Source: JAICYJ01 sp963737445 (GTDB lineage: Bacteria > Actinomycetota > Thermoleophilia > Gaiellales > JAICJC01). From it: a DNA stretch of 64,000 nt. Shown here piece after piece: positions 52,713 through 61,207 of the stretch; position 1 is the stretch's first letter; each line of letters starts with the position of its first letter. The stretch spans positions 124,001 to 188,000 of the forward strand of contig CAVTSO010000015.1 in assembly GCA_963737445.1 (NCBI GenBank), written 5' to 3'. Under the pieces are notes generated by a model. The model had not been told where the DNA came from. It searched no databases and worked only from the letters and a program-made list of their open reading frames with translations. A program made the position numbers and the translations under genes.

Positions 52713-53662
52713 TGTCGCTGCTTCGACACTCATTCACTGCGATGGGGACGGACTGCGGACTGGTGGTGAGCGCCGCGCCGTCTGACACGGCCATCGCGCA
52801 CCGCGCGATCGGCGCAGCGCTGGCGGAGCTGACTGCACTCGAGCGAGCGCTATCACGATTCGATGCGAGCAGCGGCCTGTCCAACCTGAACGCCGCCAGC
52901 GGATCATGGGCCGAGGTGGACGAGCGCCTGTTCCGGGCCGTGCAGGCCGCGGTCGAGGCTCGCGAGACCACGGGCGGCCGGTTCGATCCAACAGTGCTGC
53001 CGGCGCTGATCGCCGCCGGCTACGACCGCACGTTTAGGGAACTGCAACCGCGCGATGCCGGCAGCCTTGCCGGCTGGAGCGCGGGCGCGGCAATCGATCT
53101 TGATCCGGTCGGGCGCAGGATTCGTCTCGCCCCCGGCGCCAAGATCGATCTCGGGGGGATCGGCAAGGGGCTGTCTGCGACGGCGGCCCTGGACGCGATG
53201 CGCACGACCTGGCCCCGGATGCCGGGTGCCCTCGTCGACCTGGGCGGAGACATCGCCGTCGACGGCCTGGCACCTGACGGAGCCTGGCGGATCGCGGTCG
53301 CCGATCCCCGCACGCCGGGCGGCCGACTGGGCGTGCTGGCTCTGACCGGTGGCGGGGTGGCCACATCTGGCCGCGACCGCCGCCGGTTCGGCCCCGACCG
53401 ATCGCGGCACCACCTGATCGACCCTGCGACGGGCCGTCCCGCGGCACCGGGCCCGCTCGGTGTGACGGTTGTCGCCGCGACCACGGCTGAGGCCGAGGTG
53501 CACGCAACCACGCTCGCGATCACGCCGGTGGAGCAATCGCAGGCCTACGTGGACCAGCATCCCGGCCTGTCGGCGCTGGTGGTGCCGGCCATCGACCACC
53601 CGTTCACATGCGGCCGGATTCCGCTGGTCGAGCGGGACGCTGAGGTGGTCGAGGCAGCATGA
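52712..53662 (+). CDS. FAD:protein FMN transferase (ApbE), copy 1
   Basis: ApbE attaches FMN from FAD to a Ser/Thr of a target protein. The 316-residue protein has FTAMGTDCGLVV, ALSRFDASSGLSNLN, TGGRFDPTV, KIDLGGIGKGLSAT, ALVDLGGDIAVDG and HHLIDPATGRPA, with the metal-binding Asp in the last. No signal peptide is seen, although many ApbE proteins are exported, so modification may occur before export. It is coupled by overlaps to a small exported protein before it and a ferric-reductase-like protein after it. Confidence 0.9.
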   Translation: MSLLRHSFTAMGTDCGLVVSAAPSDTAIAHRAIGAALAELTALERALSRFDASSGLSNLNAASGSWAEVDERLFRAVQAAVEARETTGGRFDPTVLPALIAAGYDRTFRELQPRDAGSLAGWSAGAAIDLDPVGRRIRLAPGAKIDLGGIGKGLSATAALDAMRTTWPRMPGALVDLGGDIAVDGLAPDGAWRIAVADPRTPGGRLGVLALTGGGVATSGRDRRRFGPDRSRHHLIDPATGRPAAPGPLGVTVVAATTAEAEVHATTLAITPVEQSQAYVDQHPGLSALVVPAIDHPFTCGRIPLVERDAEVVEAA

Positions 53663-54222
53663 TCGTCGCCGCCGGACTCCCAACTGCGTGGCTGGTCGCA
53701 CGAGCGGCCGGCCTGGTCGCCTTCGGAGTGCTGACGCTCTCGACCTGGCTGGGGCTGGGCATGAGCACACGACTCCTGGGGCCGAAGTTCCAGGGCCGGC
53801 TGCTCGGCTGGCACCGCACGCTTGCGTGGACGGGCCTCAGCCTGATCGGCCTCCACGTCGGCGCGCTGATGCTCGATCCGCTGATGCACTTCGGCCCAGC
53901 CGCTGTGCTGGTGCCGTTCGCGGCGCCCTGGCGCCCGGCGGCAGTGGCCGCCGGCGTCGTTGCCGGCTGGCTGACCCTGATGCTGGCCGTGTCCTTCCCG
54001 ATGCGCCGGCGGATCGGCCAGCGTGGATGGCGGCGCCTGCACTACGCGAGCTTCGCCGCCTTCCTGCTCTCGCTCGGCCATGCACTGGCCTCAGGCACCG
54101 ATCTGGCCGGAATCGGCGGCCCGATCCTGGCGATCGTCGCCGGAGGGCCGGTGCTCTGGCTCACGCTCGTTCGCATCCTGACGCCGCGCACCCGAGTCCG
54201 CACCACGCCGGCGTCCACGTAA
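53659..54222 (+). CDS. Ferric-reductase-like transmembrane protein, copy 1
   Basis: The protein has 187 residues and five or six helices. Two His pairs, WHRTLAWTGLSLIGLHVG and RLHYASFAAFLLSLGHALA, are placed to hold two hemes across the membrane, as in the FRD/YedZ-like family. SGTD follows the last His. It has no FAD or NAD domain, so it must pass electrons between separate partners. The N-terminus overlaps the apbE stop (ATGA). Confidence 0.85.
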   Translation: MIVAAGLPTAWLVARAAGLVAFGVLTLSTWLGLGMSTRLLGPKFQGRLLGWHRTLAWTGLSLIGLHVGALMLDPLMHFGPAAVLVPFAAPWRPAAVAAGVVAGWLTLMLAVSFPMRRRIGQRGWRRLHYASFAAFLLSLGHALASGTDLAGIGGPILAIVAGGPVLWLTLVRILTPRTRVRTTPAST

Positions 54223-54261
54223 CCAACCGACCACCCCAAACGTTGAATTCACGGAGGAACC

Positions 54262-54471
54262 ATGAGCTACAAGATCATCATCGACCGAAGCGCCTGCTCA
54301 GGCTTCGGCACCTGCATAGAGAGCGCGCCTCAGCTGTTCGCGATGGGTGACGACGGTGTCGCCACGGCGGTCGCGGAGACCGACGACCGCGGCGCGGCGC
54401 TCGAGGCCGCCCAGGGCTGCCCGATGGGAGCGATCACGGTGCTCGACGGCGACGGGAACGTGCTGCGATGA
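54262..54471 (+). CDS. [3Fe-4S]-type ferredoxin
   Basis: The protein has 69 residues. It has CSGFGTC (C12 and C18) and a third Cys in QGCPMGAI (about 51), with the second Cys of a normal 4Fe cluster replaced. This is the pattern of single-cluster [3Fe-4S] ferredoxins that serve P450s and similar oxidoreductases. GGAGG precedes the ATG. It overlaps the reductase gene by four bases. Confidence 0.88.
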   Translation: MSYKIIIDRSACSGFGTCIESAPQLFAMGDDGVATAVAETDDRGAALEAAQGCPMGAITVLDGDGNVLR

Positions 54472-55661
54472 GCATCGAACACACCGACGTGCTGATCGCA
54501 GGTGCCGGGCTCGGCGGCGCCAGAGTGGCCGAGGGGCTGCGGGCGGCCGGTTTCGACGGCCGCATCGTGATCGCCGGCGCCGAGCGGCACGGGCCGTACG
54601 AACGCCCCGCCCTGTCGAAGCGCGTGCTGCTCGGCGAGTGCCCGGTCTCTGCCATCGGGCTGCGCCCGGACGCCTACTGGCGCGACCACGCCATCGAGCT
54701 GCGCACCGGCGAGACCGTCGATTCGATCGACGTCGGCGCCCGCCGGGCCACCGCCGGCGGCCACCAGCTGCGGTGGGGGCGTCTCGTGCTGGCGACGGGC
54801 GTCCGCGCCCGCCGCATCCCCGACCTCGAGGGACTCACGAACGTCCACTACCTGCGTACCGCCGACGATGCCGCGAACCTGCGTGACGCGCTGCTCGGCG
54901 CCGGCCGGCTGGCGGTGATAGGTGCCGGCTTCGTCGGCCTCGAAGCGGCATCGGCCGCGCTCAGGTTAGGAGTCGACGTGAGCGTGGTCGACCCGGCGCC
55001 GGTGCCCTTCCTGATGACGCTCGGCCCGGCGGTCGGACAGCTGATGGGACAGAATGCGAGAGACGCCGGTGTCGACCTTCGGCTCGCCACCTCGATCGGG
55101 CGCGTGCTGAGTGAGGACAGCCGCGCGGTTGCGCTGGAGTTGCAGGACGGCTCGCGTATCGACTGCGACGCCGTGCTGGTTGGCATCGGATCCCTGCCCA
55201 ACAGCCAGATCGCCGAAGGCTCGCTGGCGCTCGCGGCCGACCGGGGGATCATCACCGATGAGTGCGGGCGCACGTCTGCGGACGGGGTATTCGCCTGCGG
55301 TGACGTGGCAGCGGCCCGGCGCGCGAACGGCTCGGTGAATCGCATCGAGCACTGGACCGCGGCCGCCTGGAGCGCGCGTGCGGTGGCCTGCGCGATCGTG
55401 GGCACGACCCCGCCGGCACCCGTCCCCGCCTATTTCTGGACAGATCAGTTCGGACGCAGGCTCCAGGTCGCCGGCCACATAGATGCGCGGCTCGATCCGA
55501 CCATGGACGGGGCCCTGGAGGGATTCGCTGCTCACTACCGGGACGCGGCCGGGCGGCTCCTGGCCGTGGCCCTGCTCGACCGGCCCGAGCAGCTCTCGGC
55601 TGTCCGTGCCGAGCTGATCACCGCCAGCGACGCACCGCCCCTTTCCAGTGCTGTTCTGTAA
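54468..55661 (+). CDS. Ferredoxin reductase, FAD/NAD-dependent
   Basis: The protein has 397 residues. FAD site VLIAGAGLGGARVAEGLRAAG, PYERPALSK, LVLATGVRARRIP, NAD site LAVIGAGFVGLEAASAAL, GVFACGDVA and the C-terminal reductase domain with RIEHWTAAAWSARAVA and YFWTDQFGRRLQVAG. It resembles putidaredoxin/rhodocoxin reductases and would feed electrons from NAD(P)H to the ferredoxin encoded before it. No P450 gene is in the window, so the acceptor may be the heme membrane protein. Confidence 0.9.
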   Translation: MSIEHTDVLIAGAGLGGARVAEGLRAAGFDGRIVIAGAERHGPYERPALSKRVLLGECPVSAIGLRPDAYWRDHAIELRTGETVDSIDVGARRATAGGHQLRWGRLVLATGVRARRIPDLEGLTNVHYLRTADDAANLRDALLGAGRLAVIGAGFVGLEAASAALRLGVDVSVVDPAPVPFLMTLGPAVGQLMGQNARDAGVDLRLATSIGRVLSEDSRAVALELQDGSRIDCDAVLVGIGSLPNSQIAEGSLALAADRGIITDECGRTSADGVFACGDVAAARRANGSVNRIEHWTAAAWSARAVACAIVGTTPPAPVPAYFWTDQFGRRLQVAGHIDARLDPTMDGALEGFAAHYRDAAGRLLAVALLDRPEQLSAVRAELITASDAPPLSSAVL

Positions 55662-55694
55662 CTCCTGGCGGCCTGGCGCGTGGTGGACATTGAA

Positions 55695-55716
55695 CGGATG
55701 GTGTGAACACCGTCCG
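55695..55716 (+). promoter_or_regulatory. Hairpin between the two ApbE operons
   Basis: CGGATGGTGT and ACACCGTCCG form a 10-bp stem (one wobble) with a two-base loop, 34 bases after the reductase stop and 27 before the next start. It may end the first operon or be part of the second operon's leader. Confidence 0.45.
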
Positions 55717-55742
55717 GGGTCTACGCAACAAGGAGGCATCCC

Positions 55743-56129
55743 GTGCATATCAGCGTGATCGCACGCGGTCTCACCATCGCCGGGGTCGCAATCGGCTCCG
55801 CGCTACTGATCGGTGCCCTGGCATTGGCCATGCGCGGTCTCACGCCGGTGGCGTCGAAGGCCGCGGCCAAGCCGGCGACCGTACACACCCTGCGGTCGCT
55901 CAATCGCCCGGCGCACAGCCTGGTCAAGCGCCTGGCCGCGTGGCACGCGCCGCGCGTTCCCAAGGTGCACCGGCACCCGGCCAGGCCGGTCGTGGTGACC
56001 GTGACCGCGCCGCCCACCGTGATACCCGCGCCGCAGTCAGCGGCGCCCACCACAGCGGCCCCACCCACGAGCGCTGGAAGCTCCGGCGGCTACGGGCAGG
56101 ACGACGGATCGGGGTCCGGCGATGACTAG
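55743..56129 (+). CDS. Small membrane-anchored protein (ApbE operon 2, first)
   Basis: The protein has 128 residues. One helix at about 8-32 (LTIAGVAIGSALLIGALALA), a basic middle (LVKRLAAWHAPRVPKVHRHP), a Pro/Thr-rich stretch and the tail GYGQDDGSGSGDD. The Tyr-Gln acidic tail mirrors YEQEAGDES of the first operon's small protein. The GTG start is preceded by AAGGAGG. No family is recognised. Confidence 0.65.
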   Translation: MHISVIARGLTIAGVAIGSALLIGALALAMRGLTPVASKAAAKPATVHTLRSLNRPAHSLVKRLAAWHAPRVPKVHRHPARPVVVTVTAPPTVIPAPQSAAPTTAAPPTSAGSSGGYGQDDGSGSGDD

Positions 56130-56523
56130 CGTCGCCATCAAGACCTACACGGTGGTGATCGCCCTCATCTGCGGCGCCACGCTGGCCTGGAGCATCAATC
56201 AGCAGCACCTCGCGGCGACGAGCGCCACCGATGCCCGCAGCTGGCAGCAGCTTGCGAGGGCAACGGTTGCCCACGACCGCGCGACCACGAGGGCAAATCA
56301 CCTGCTGGTCACCCGCTACAACCGCCTGGTGCATCGCACGACGGCTGCTCAGAAGCGCCTGCTCCGCGCCGTCAAGGACGCCCAGTCGGCGGCGGCCACG
56401 GCCGGATCCCAGGCCACGGTCTATCACACGGTGCCCGGGGGCACGGTGTACGCGCCCGCCGCCAGCAGCTCGACTGTGGCACCGACGCCGGTCAGCGCAC
56501 CACCGACCACGAGGACCAGCTGA
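56122..56523 (+). CDS. Small exported protein with coiled coil (ApbE operon 2, second)
   Basis: The protein has 133 residues. N-terminal helix YTVVIALICGATLAWSI, then a helical, Arg- and Ala-rich region that may form a coiled coil (about 38-90), then GGTVYAPAASSSTVAPTPVS and a TRTS ending, similar to the TRSS ending of the matching gene in operon 1. It overlaps the previous gene by eight bases and the apbE by one. Confidence 0.65.
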   Translation: MTSVAIKTYTVVIALICGATLAWSINQQHLAATSATDARSWQQLARATVAHDRATTRANHLLVTRYNRLVHRTTAAQKRLLRAVKDAQSAAATAGSQATVYHTVPGGTVYAPAASSSTVAPTPVSAPPTTRTS

Positions 56524-57452
56524 TGAGCACCATGACCGGCGCGACCACCCACCCTGCCTGGCGCTGGCCGGCCACCGGCAGCACGTGGCACGTGCACCAC
56601 TCGGGCGGCATCGACGCCGCAGACGCGCAGGCCGCTGCCGAGCTTGTTGAGCGGGACGAGGCCCGATGGTCGCGGTTCCGGCCGTCCAGCGAGGTCTCCC
56701 GGATCAACAGCGGCGCCGGGCGGGCGGTGCGTGTGAGCCCCGAGACCCTCGAGCTGCTGGCCGCCTGCCAGTACTGGATGCAGCGCACCAGCGGTGTGTT
56801 CCAGCCGCTGGTGGGCGCGGTGCTGGAGTCCTGGGGATACCGGAAGAGCCTGCTGGAGCGGTCGGCCGGCACCGAATCCAGCCCCGGCGACCAACCGGTC
56901 ACCGGGAAGATCGACCTCGACATGATCGCCGGCACCGTCCGCATACCGCCCCGGGCTCATCTCGACCTGGGTGGCATCGCCAAGGGCTGGATGGCGCTGC
57001 GGCTGGCGGACATGCTCGCCGACCGCTGCGACGATGAAACCATCCTGGTCGATGCGGGCGGCGATCTCGCCTCGGCCCGCGGCCACCACATCGTCGCCGT
57101 CGAACGCCCCGGCGTGTCGCCGCCCAACCGCCCGGGCCTGCCGGCCGGCGAGACCGCCGTGCGCATCACGATCAGCGAGGGCGAGGGTGTCGCCACCTCC
57201 GGTTGCGGGCGCCGGCGATGGGTGAACGGTGACGGCCAGATCGCGCACCACCTGATCGACCCGGTCGCCGGTCGCCCCGGACCTCGCACCCAGGCCACCG
57301 TGATCGCCGATGACGTCGTCACGGCCGACGTCATGGCGAAGACTCTGGCGCTGCGGCCGCGGCTGATCGGCGTTGCCGCCGAGACGGCGATGGTCACAGC
57401 CGGCACTCTCACCCACACCACGCGGGCGTGGGATCGTCGGGCGCTGCCGTGA
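56523..57452 (+). CDS. FAD:protein FMN transferase (ApbE), copy 2
   Basis: The protein has 309 residues. WSRFRPSSEVSRINSGAG, TSGVFQPLVG, HLDLGGIAKGWMALRLADML, ILVDAGGDLASARG, GVATSGCGRRRW and HHLIDPVAGRPGP mark ApbE, with the conserved Asp retained. Overall it is clearly diverged from copy 1, so the two probably serve different targets. No signal peptide is seen. It is flanked by the same kinds of genes as copy 1. Confidence 0.88.
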   Translation: MSTMTGATTHPAWRWPATGSTWHVHHSGGIDAADAQAAAELVERDEARWSRFRPSSEVSRINSGAGRAVRVSPETLELLAACQYWMQRTSGVFQPLVGAVLESWGYRKSLLERSAGTESSPGDQPVTGKIDLDMIAGTVRIPPRAHLDLGGIAKGWMALRLADMLADRCDDETILVDAGGDLASARGHHIVAVERPGVSPPNRPGLPAGETAVRITISEGEGVATSGCGRRRWVNGDGQIAHHLIDPVAGRPGPRTQATVIADDVVTADVMAKTLALRPRLIGVAAETAMVTAGTLTHTTRAWDRRALP

Positions 57453-57979
57453 TCGCATGGGAGACCGCCCGTGCCAGTGCTTTCGTCGCGTTCGGCTGCT
57501 ACACGCTGGTGGTGGCGTGGGGCGTGCTGCTGGCCGGCCGTGCCTGGCGCCCGGCGGCGCCACAGCTGGCGTTCCACCGGTTCCTGTCGTCGCTGGGGCT
57601 GATCGCGGTGGTGCTGCACGTGTCGGCGGTGCTGCTCGACCACTACGCCCGGGTGCCGCTGACCGGTCTCGTGGGAGTGGGCGTGCGCCCATCCGTAATG
57701 CTGGGCGCGACCGCGCTGTGGCTGACGGTGGCGCTGCCGCTCTCGTTCCGGCTGAAGCGCGCCGGGTTCATGAGCAATCGCTCCTGGAGGCTGTTGCACT
57801 ACTTCGGATACGCGGTGTGGGTGCTGGCGCTGTTGCACGGGATCGCCTCTGGCACCGACTCTCGCTCGTATCCGGCGATCGCAACGTACGCCGCGTCCGG
57901 ATCGATCGTCGCCGCCGCGGCATGGTGGCGCTGGCTCGACCGGCCCGAGCGGTCGCAACCGGCGAGGTCAGCCACGTGA
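57449..57979 (+). CDS. Ferric-reductase-like transmembrane protein, copy 2
   Basis: The protein has about 176 residues. The two-heme His pattern recurs: FHRFLSSLGLIAVVLHVS and LHYFGYAVWVLALLHGIASG, with SGTD after the last His as in copy 1. About five helices. The GTG overlapping the apbE TGA is taken as the start. It is the membrane partner of the second flavinylation operon. Confidence 0.85.
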   Translation: MIAWETARASAFVAFGCYTLVVAWGVLLAGRAWRPAAPQLAFHRFLSSLGLIAVVLHVSAVLLDHYARVPLTGLVGVGVRPSVMLGATALWLTVALPLSFRLKRAGFMSNRSWRLLHYFGYAVWVLALLHGIASGTDSRSYPAIATYAASGSIVAAAAWWRWLDRPERSQPARSAT

Positions 57980-58057
57980 AGCGCCCGGAGTCCGATATCG
58001 ACGCCTTGGCTACCGTTGCCGTTTCGTTCCAGCCCCACGACCCGGTAGTGTCTTGAC

Positions 58058-59227
58058 GTGAGACGCCGAAACGCCCAGCAGCGCACCGACGACCTTGACG
58101 GCCTGTACCGCGAGCTTTACCCGTCGCTGGTGCGGTTCTCACAGGGAATCGTCGGCAGCCGGTCAGACGCCGAGGACGCGGTGCACGACGCTTTTGTTGC
58201 CGCCGTCCGCACCGCCCCGGCTGAGGATCCGCGGCCATGGCTGTTCCGAGTCACCCGCAACGCCTCGATCGATCTGCTCCGGCGCCGCAAGCCGACGGTG
58301 CCCATCGAGGCCGTCGAGGCGGGCCTTCCGGCTACCGGCTCGGCCGGCCCCCATGCCTCCGCCGTCCTGTCCGAGCAGCTGACGCTGATGCGGGCAGGGC
58401 TGGATGCGCTCCCGGAGCGCGGACGCACCGCCATCCTGTTGCGGGAGCTGGGCGGGCTGCCCTATTCCGAGATCGGCCAGGTGCTCGACACCACCGAGGG
58501 CAACGTCAAGGTTCTGATCTTCCGAGCACGGGCGTCGCTCCATGAGTTGACCGAGGCGACCGAACTGGACTGCGAGTCGGTGCGTACGACGCTCTCCGCA
58601 GCCGCCGACGGCGAGGCGGGTCTCGCCGAACGCGCCCGCGCGCAGCTGCACTCTGTGCACTGTCACGCCTGCCGCGCCTTCACGGACTCGATCGGCAGCC
58701 AGCGGGTCGCGATCGTCGCGCTGGTGCCCTTGTTCGCCGCACCTCACGCGCTCGGCATGACGGGCGGCGGCAGCGTCTTGGGCGGCGGCATCACCGGCAT
58801 GAAGGCCGCACTCGCCGGGATGCTGGCGGCGGCCACGGTCGGCGTCAGCGCCGGCGGCGTGGCGGTCTGGAATCCGTCGCACGCCCACCCTGTCCCGTCC
58901 CGCATCGCTGCTGCGGCCGGGCCGAGTTCGACGCCTGCCGGCGATGCCCACGAGCGCGAGCAGTCCGCGGACGCGGCTGAGCCGGCCGAAGCACCGGTGA
59001 CGAGCGCCGGAGACGGGCCGGAACTCGGCGACAAGACGGTCGCCGACACGCAGTCCGAGACCGCGTCCGGACAGAGCACCCAGTTCGCATCCATGATCGA
59101 GCCGGACGATGGCGCCGGCTCCGCCCCGGTGGCCACAACCACAACGCACAGGACGGCGACGCATCACGAGTCCGAGTCCGGCGACTACCCGCACCAGCCC
59201 GGATCCGGAGCGCCTCGCGACACCTGA
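58058..59227 (+). CDS. ECF sigma factor fused to a zinc anti-sigma-like domain and a membrane segment
   Basis: The protein has 389 residues. Region 2 is about 17-80 (YPSLVRFSQGIVGSRSDAED, ending in WLFRVTRNASIDLLRRRK) and region 4 about 105-162 (LPERGRTAILLRELGGLPYS, then GNVKVLIFRARASL). After it, H198-x3-C202-x2-C205 (HSVHCHAC) matches the zinc anti-sigma motif. A hydrophobic segment at about 248-271 could cross the membrane, and the last 115 residues are hydrophilic. The sigma and its regulator are thus on one chain. GTG start with TAGTGT six bases upstream. Confidence 0.85.
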   Translation: MRRRNAQQRTDDLDGLYRELYPSLVRFSQGIVGSRSDAEDAVHDAFVAAVRTAPAEDPRPWLFRVTRNASIDLLRRRKPTVPIEAVEAGLPATGSAGPHASAVLSEQLTLMRAGLDALPERGRTAILLRELGGLPYSEIGQVLDTTEGNVKVLIFRARASLHELTEATELDCESVRTTLSAAADGEAGLAERARAQLHSVHCHACRAFTDSIGSQRVAIVALVPLFAAPHALGMTGGGSVLGGGITGMKAALAGMLAAATVGVSAGGVAVWNPSHAHPVPSRIAAAAGPSSTPAGDAHEREQSADAAEPAEAPVTSAGDGPELGDKTVADTQSETASGQSTQFASMIEPDDGAGSAPVATTTTHRTATHHESESGDYPHQPGSGAPRDT

Positions 59228-59400
59228 GCAGCGGTTGCTGACCGGGCAACCAGCCCAGTGTTCGACCCCAAGATTCTCGCGGCAGCGGCGCGTGGTTTCG
59301 GCGGGTTCGACCGTCGCCCGCCGCGAAGCGTAGTTACCCGCAGGCGGGTTCCGTGAGTCCGCGGTTCCACAACGGCGGGCCGAAGGCGTATTGTCAGCGC

Positions 59401-60177
59401 ATGCAGCAGCCTGAGCGGCCACCGCGCAGCGACGCCACCGTGGTGGCCGTCGCCGTTGCTGCGATCGTGCTGGTAATGATCGGGGTCGGTGTCGCCGCGT
59501 ACTACGCGGGGCGCGATCACCGATCCACCGCGGCCGCCACGGTCAGCTCCACCTCGGCCCCGGCTCCTGCGGCCGTGTCATCGCAGGTCGCGGTCGGCGC
59601 GCACGCCTTCGTCCAGTTCGCCTGCGCGCAGTGCCACGGCGATCGCGGCGCCGGCGGGGTCTCGCCCTACGTGCCCGCCCTGCAGAGCCTTGCGCCGGGA
59701 CTGACCGTCGCCCAGCTGACGTCCACCATCGAGCACGGGGCGGGCGTCTCAAGCAACCCCACGCGGCCGTTCATGCCGATCTGGCACGGCGTCATCGCCA
59801 AGCAGCAGATCGCCGCTCTGGTGGCCTACATGAAGGCCGGCTTCCCTGGGGTGCAGTACGCGGACCCGGTGCCGGTGCCCGGCAACCAGGGCGACATCGC
59901 CGCGGGGCAGGCGCTCTATCAGCGCTACAGCTGCATCAACTGCCACGGCCCCAACGGCCTCGGCGGGGTGCCCAACCCGCAGTCACCGGACACCGTGATC
60001 CCGCCGCTGGTGGGCAAGGATTTCCACGGCGAGTTCAGCGACAAGGACATAGCCCAGATCATCCGCACGGGCAGCGTGATCGGCAAGGCGCCGATCGTGA
60101 GCATGCCGCACTGGGGCACGATCCTCAGCGACAAGCAGATCGCCCAGCTGGTCGCCTACATCGACTCGCTGACCTGA
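59401..60177 (+). CDS. Membrane-anchored diheme c-type cytochrome
   Basis: The protein has 258 residues. N-terminal anchor helix at about 15-36 (VVAVAVAAIVLVMIGVGVAA), a Ser/Thr/Ala linker, then two cytochrome c domains with CAQCH (about 78-82) and CINCH (about 183-187). Candidate Met ligands follow each (PFMPIWHG, SMPHWG). Each heme domain ends in a QIAxLVAYxxS helix. It should carry electrons outside the membrane. TATTGT is six bases before the ATG. Confidence 0.92.
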   Translation: MQQPERPPRSDATVVAVAVAAIVLVMIGVGVAAYYAGRDHRSTAAATVSSTSAPAPAAVSSQVAVGAHAFVQFACAQCHGDRGAGGVSPYVPALQSLAPGLTVAQLTSTIEHGAGVSSNPTRPFMPIWHGVIAKQQIAALVAYMKAGFPGVQYADPVPVPGNQGDIAAGQALYQRYSCINCHGPNGLGGVPNPQSPDTVIPPLVGKDFHGEFSDKDIAQIIRTGSVIGKAPIVSMPHWGTILSDKQIAQLVAYIDSLT

Positions 60178-60239
60178 CGTCGAAGAGTGGCCTGGAGACT
60201 GGCCCGTTGCTTTGCCGGGACGTCATCATTCCCTCGGCG

Positions 60240-60663
60240 ACAACATCCGCTGGTCGGGTTGCCATTGCCGGTGATCATTCGGGCGTAGACGAGCTGCGGC
60301 GGCTCAGCCTGGCCCTCGGCGTGGCCGCCCTCGCGGTCATCGTCGCCATCCGTCACGTCAGACCGCAGCCTCCCGGCATCTTGGCGGCGGTGGTGCTCTC
60401 GACATTGGCCGTATCGCTGCTCGATCTCTGATCGACGTCCTGGTGGATGCGCGCGGCGTAACTGTATGAGAGCGATCCCGTGTCGGCGAACGCGACAAAC
60501 GCGATGCCGATGGCTGCCGCCGGTCAGCGCCGGGCTGTTTCAGGGCCTTCCGATCCGCACGAGCGCGTCGCGCACTGCGGTGGCGGAGACGGCCCGGTCA
60601 CGCACACAGGCAGCGGGTCTCGTGGCGGCAGCCCTGATGGGCGTGGTGTCGGTCGCGTCGTAG
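60240..60663 (+). pseudogene. Remnant of a SulP-type anion permease
   Basis: Two recognisable pieces in different frames. The first has LSLALGVAALAVIVAIRHVR then PPGILAAVVLSTLAVSLL, like the last SulP helices before the STAS domain. The second has GLFQGLPIRTSASRTAVAET and RTQAAGLVAAALMGV, matching the SulP segment GLFQGFPxSGSxSRTAVN. A middle part and both ends are missing. SulP genes often lie beside universal stress genes, as here. This fills most of the gene-free interval from 60178 to 60677. Confidence 0.6.
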
Positions 60664-60677
60664 AGCAGCAGCAGCGG

Positions 60678-61094
60678 CTAGTGGACGATTAGTACATCGC
60701 AGCTGGCATGGCGGGCAACTGCCTGGCTGATGCTCAGCCCGAGCAAGCGCTGGACGAACCCGGGTTCGCGCGTGCCTACAACGATCATGTCGGCGTTGTT
60801 ATCGTGCGCGATCTGGACGATCGTCTCCGCCGGGTGGCCGATTGCTGGCAGCAGCTCGGCCGAGAGTCCGGCCGCCTTGATCGCTGCTCCGGCTTCCTCG
60901 AGCTCGGCCTGATGGCGCTCGGGCGGATCGGTCGGATCGAGTGCGCCCATACTCCGGCCGGCCGCTGCTTGCGCCGTCGGCGCGACACTTGTCACCAGCA
61001 GCTTCGCCTGGAAAGCCTTCGCCAACTCGATGGTTCGCTCGAGCGCCCGCTTGGATTCCTCTGTGCCGTCGTAACCGAGCAGAATCGCGTGCAT
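60678..61094 (-). CDS. Universal stress protein (UspA family)
   Basis: The protein has 138 residues with one Usp domain: AILLGYDGTEESKRALERTI at the N-terminus and the ATP-binding-type DMIVVGTREPGFVQRLLGLSISQAVARHASCDVLIV (in segments), where GxxRxxG is diverged. The start at the internal ATG is set by GGAGG nine bases upstream. It is followed by a second Usp gene upstream on the same strand. Confidence 0.87.
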   Translation of the reverse strand: MHAILLGYDGTEESKRALERTIELAKAFQAKLLVTSVAPTAQAAAGRSMGALDPTDPPERHQAELEEAGAAIKAAGLSAELLPAIGHPAETIVQIAHDNNADMIVVGTREPGFVQRLLGLSISQAVARHASCDVLIVH

Positions 61095-61207
61095 GGGACG
61101 TACCTCCAGGTTCGTCGTGTATGGACCGCGATCTTCTTCGATCACGGAACCCCTTGCAAGCGCCGCGCCCCCACATCATCCAGAAGGGCTCCCCGGCGCA
61201 CCCGCGC

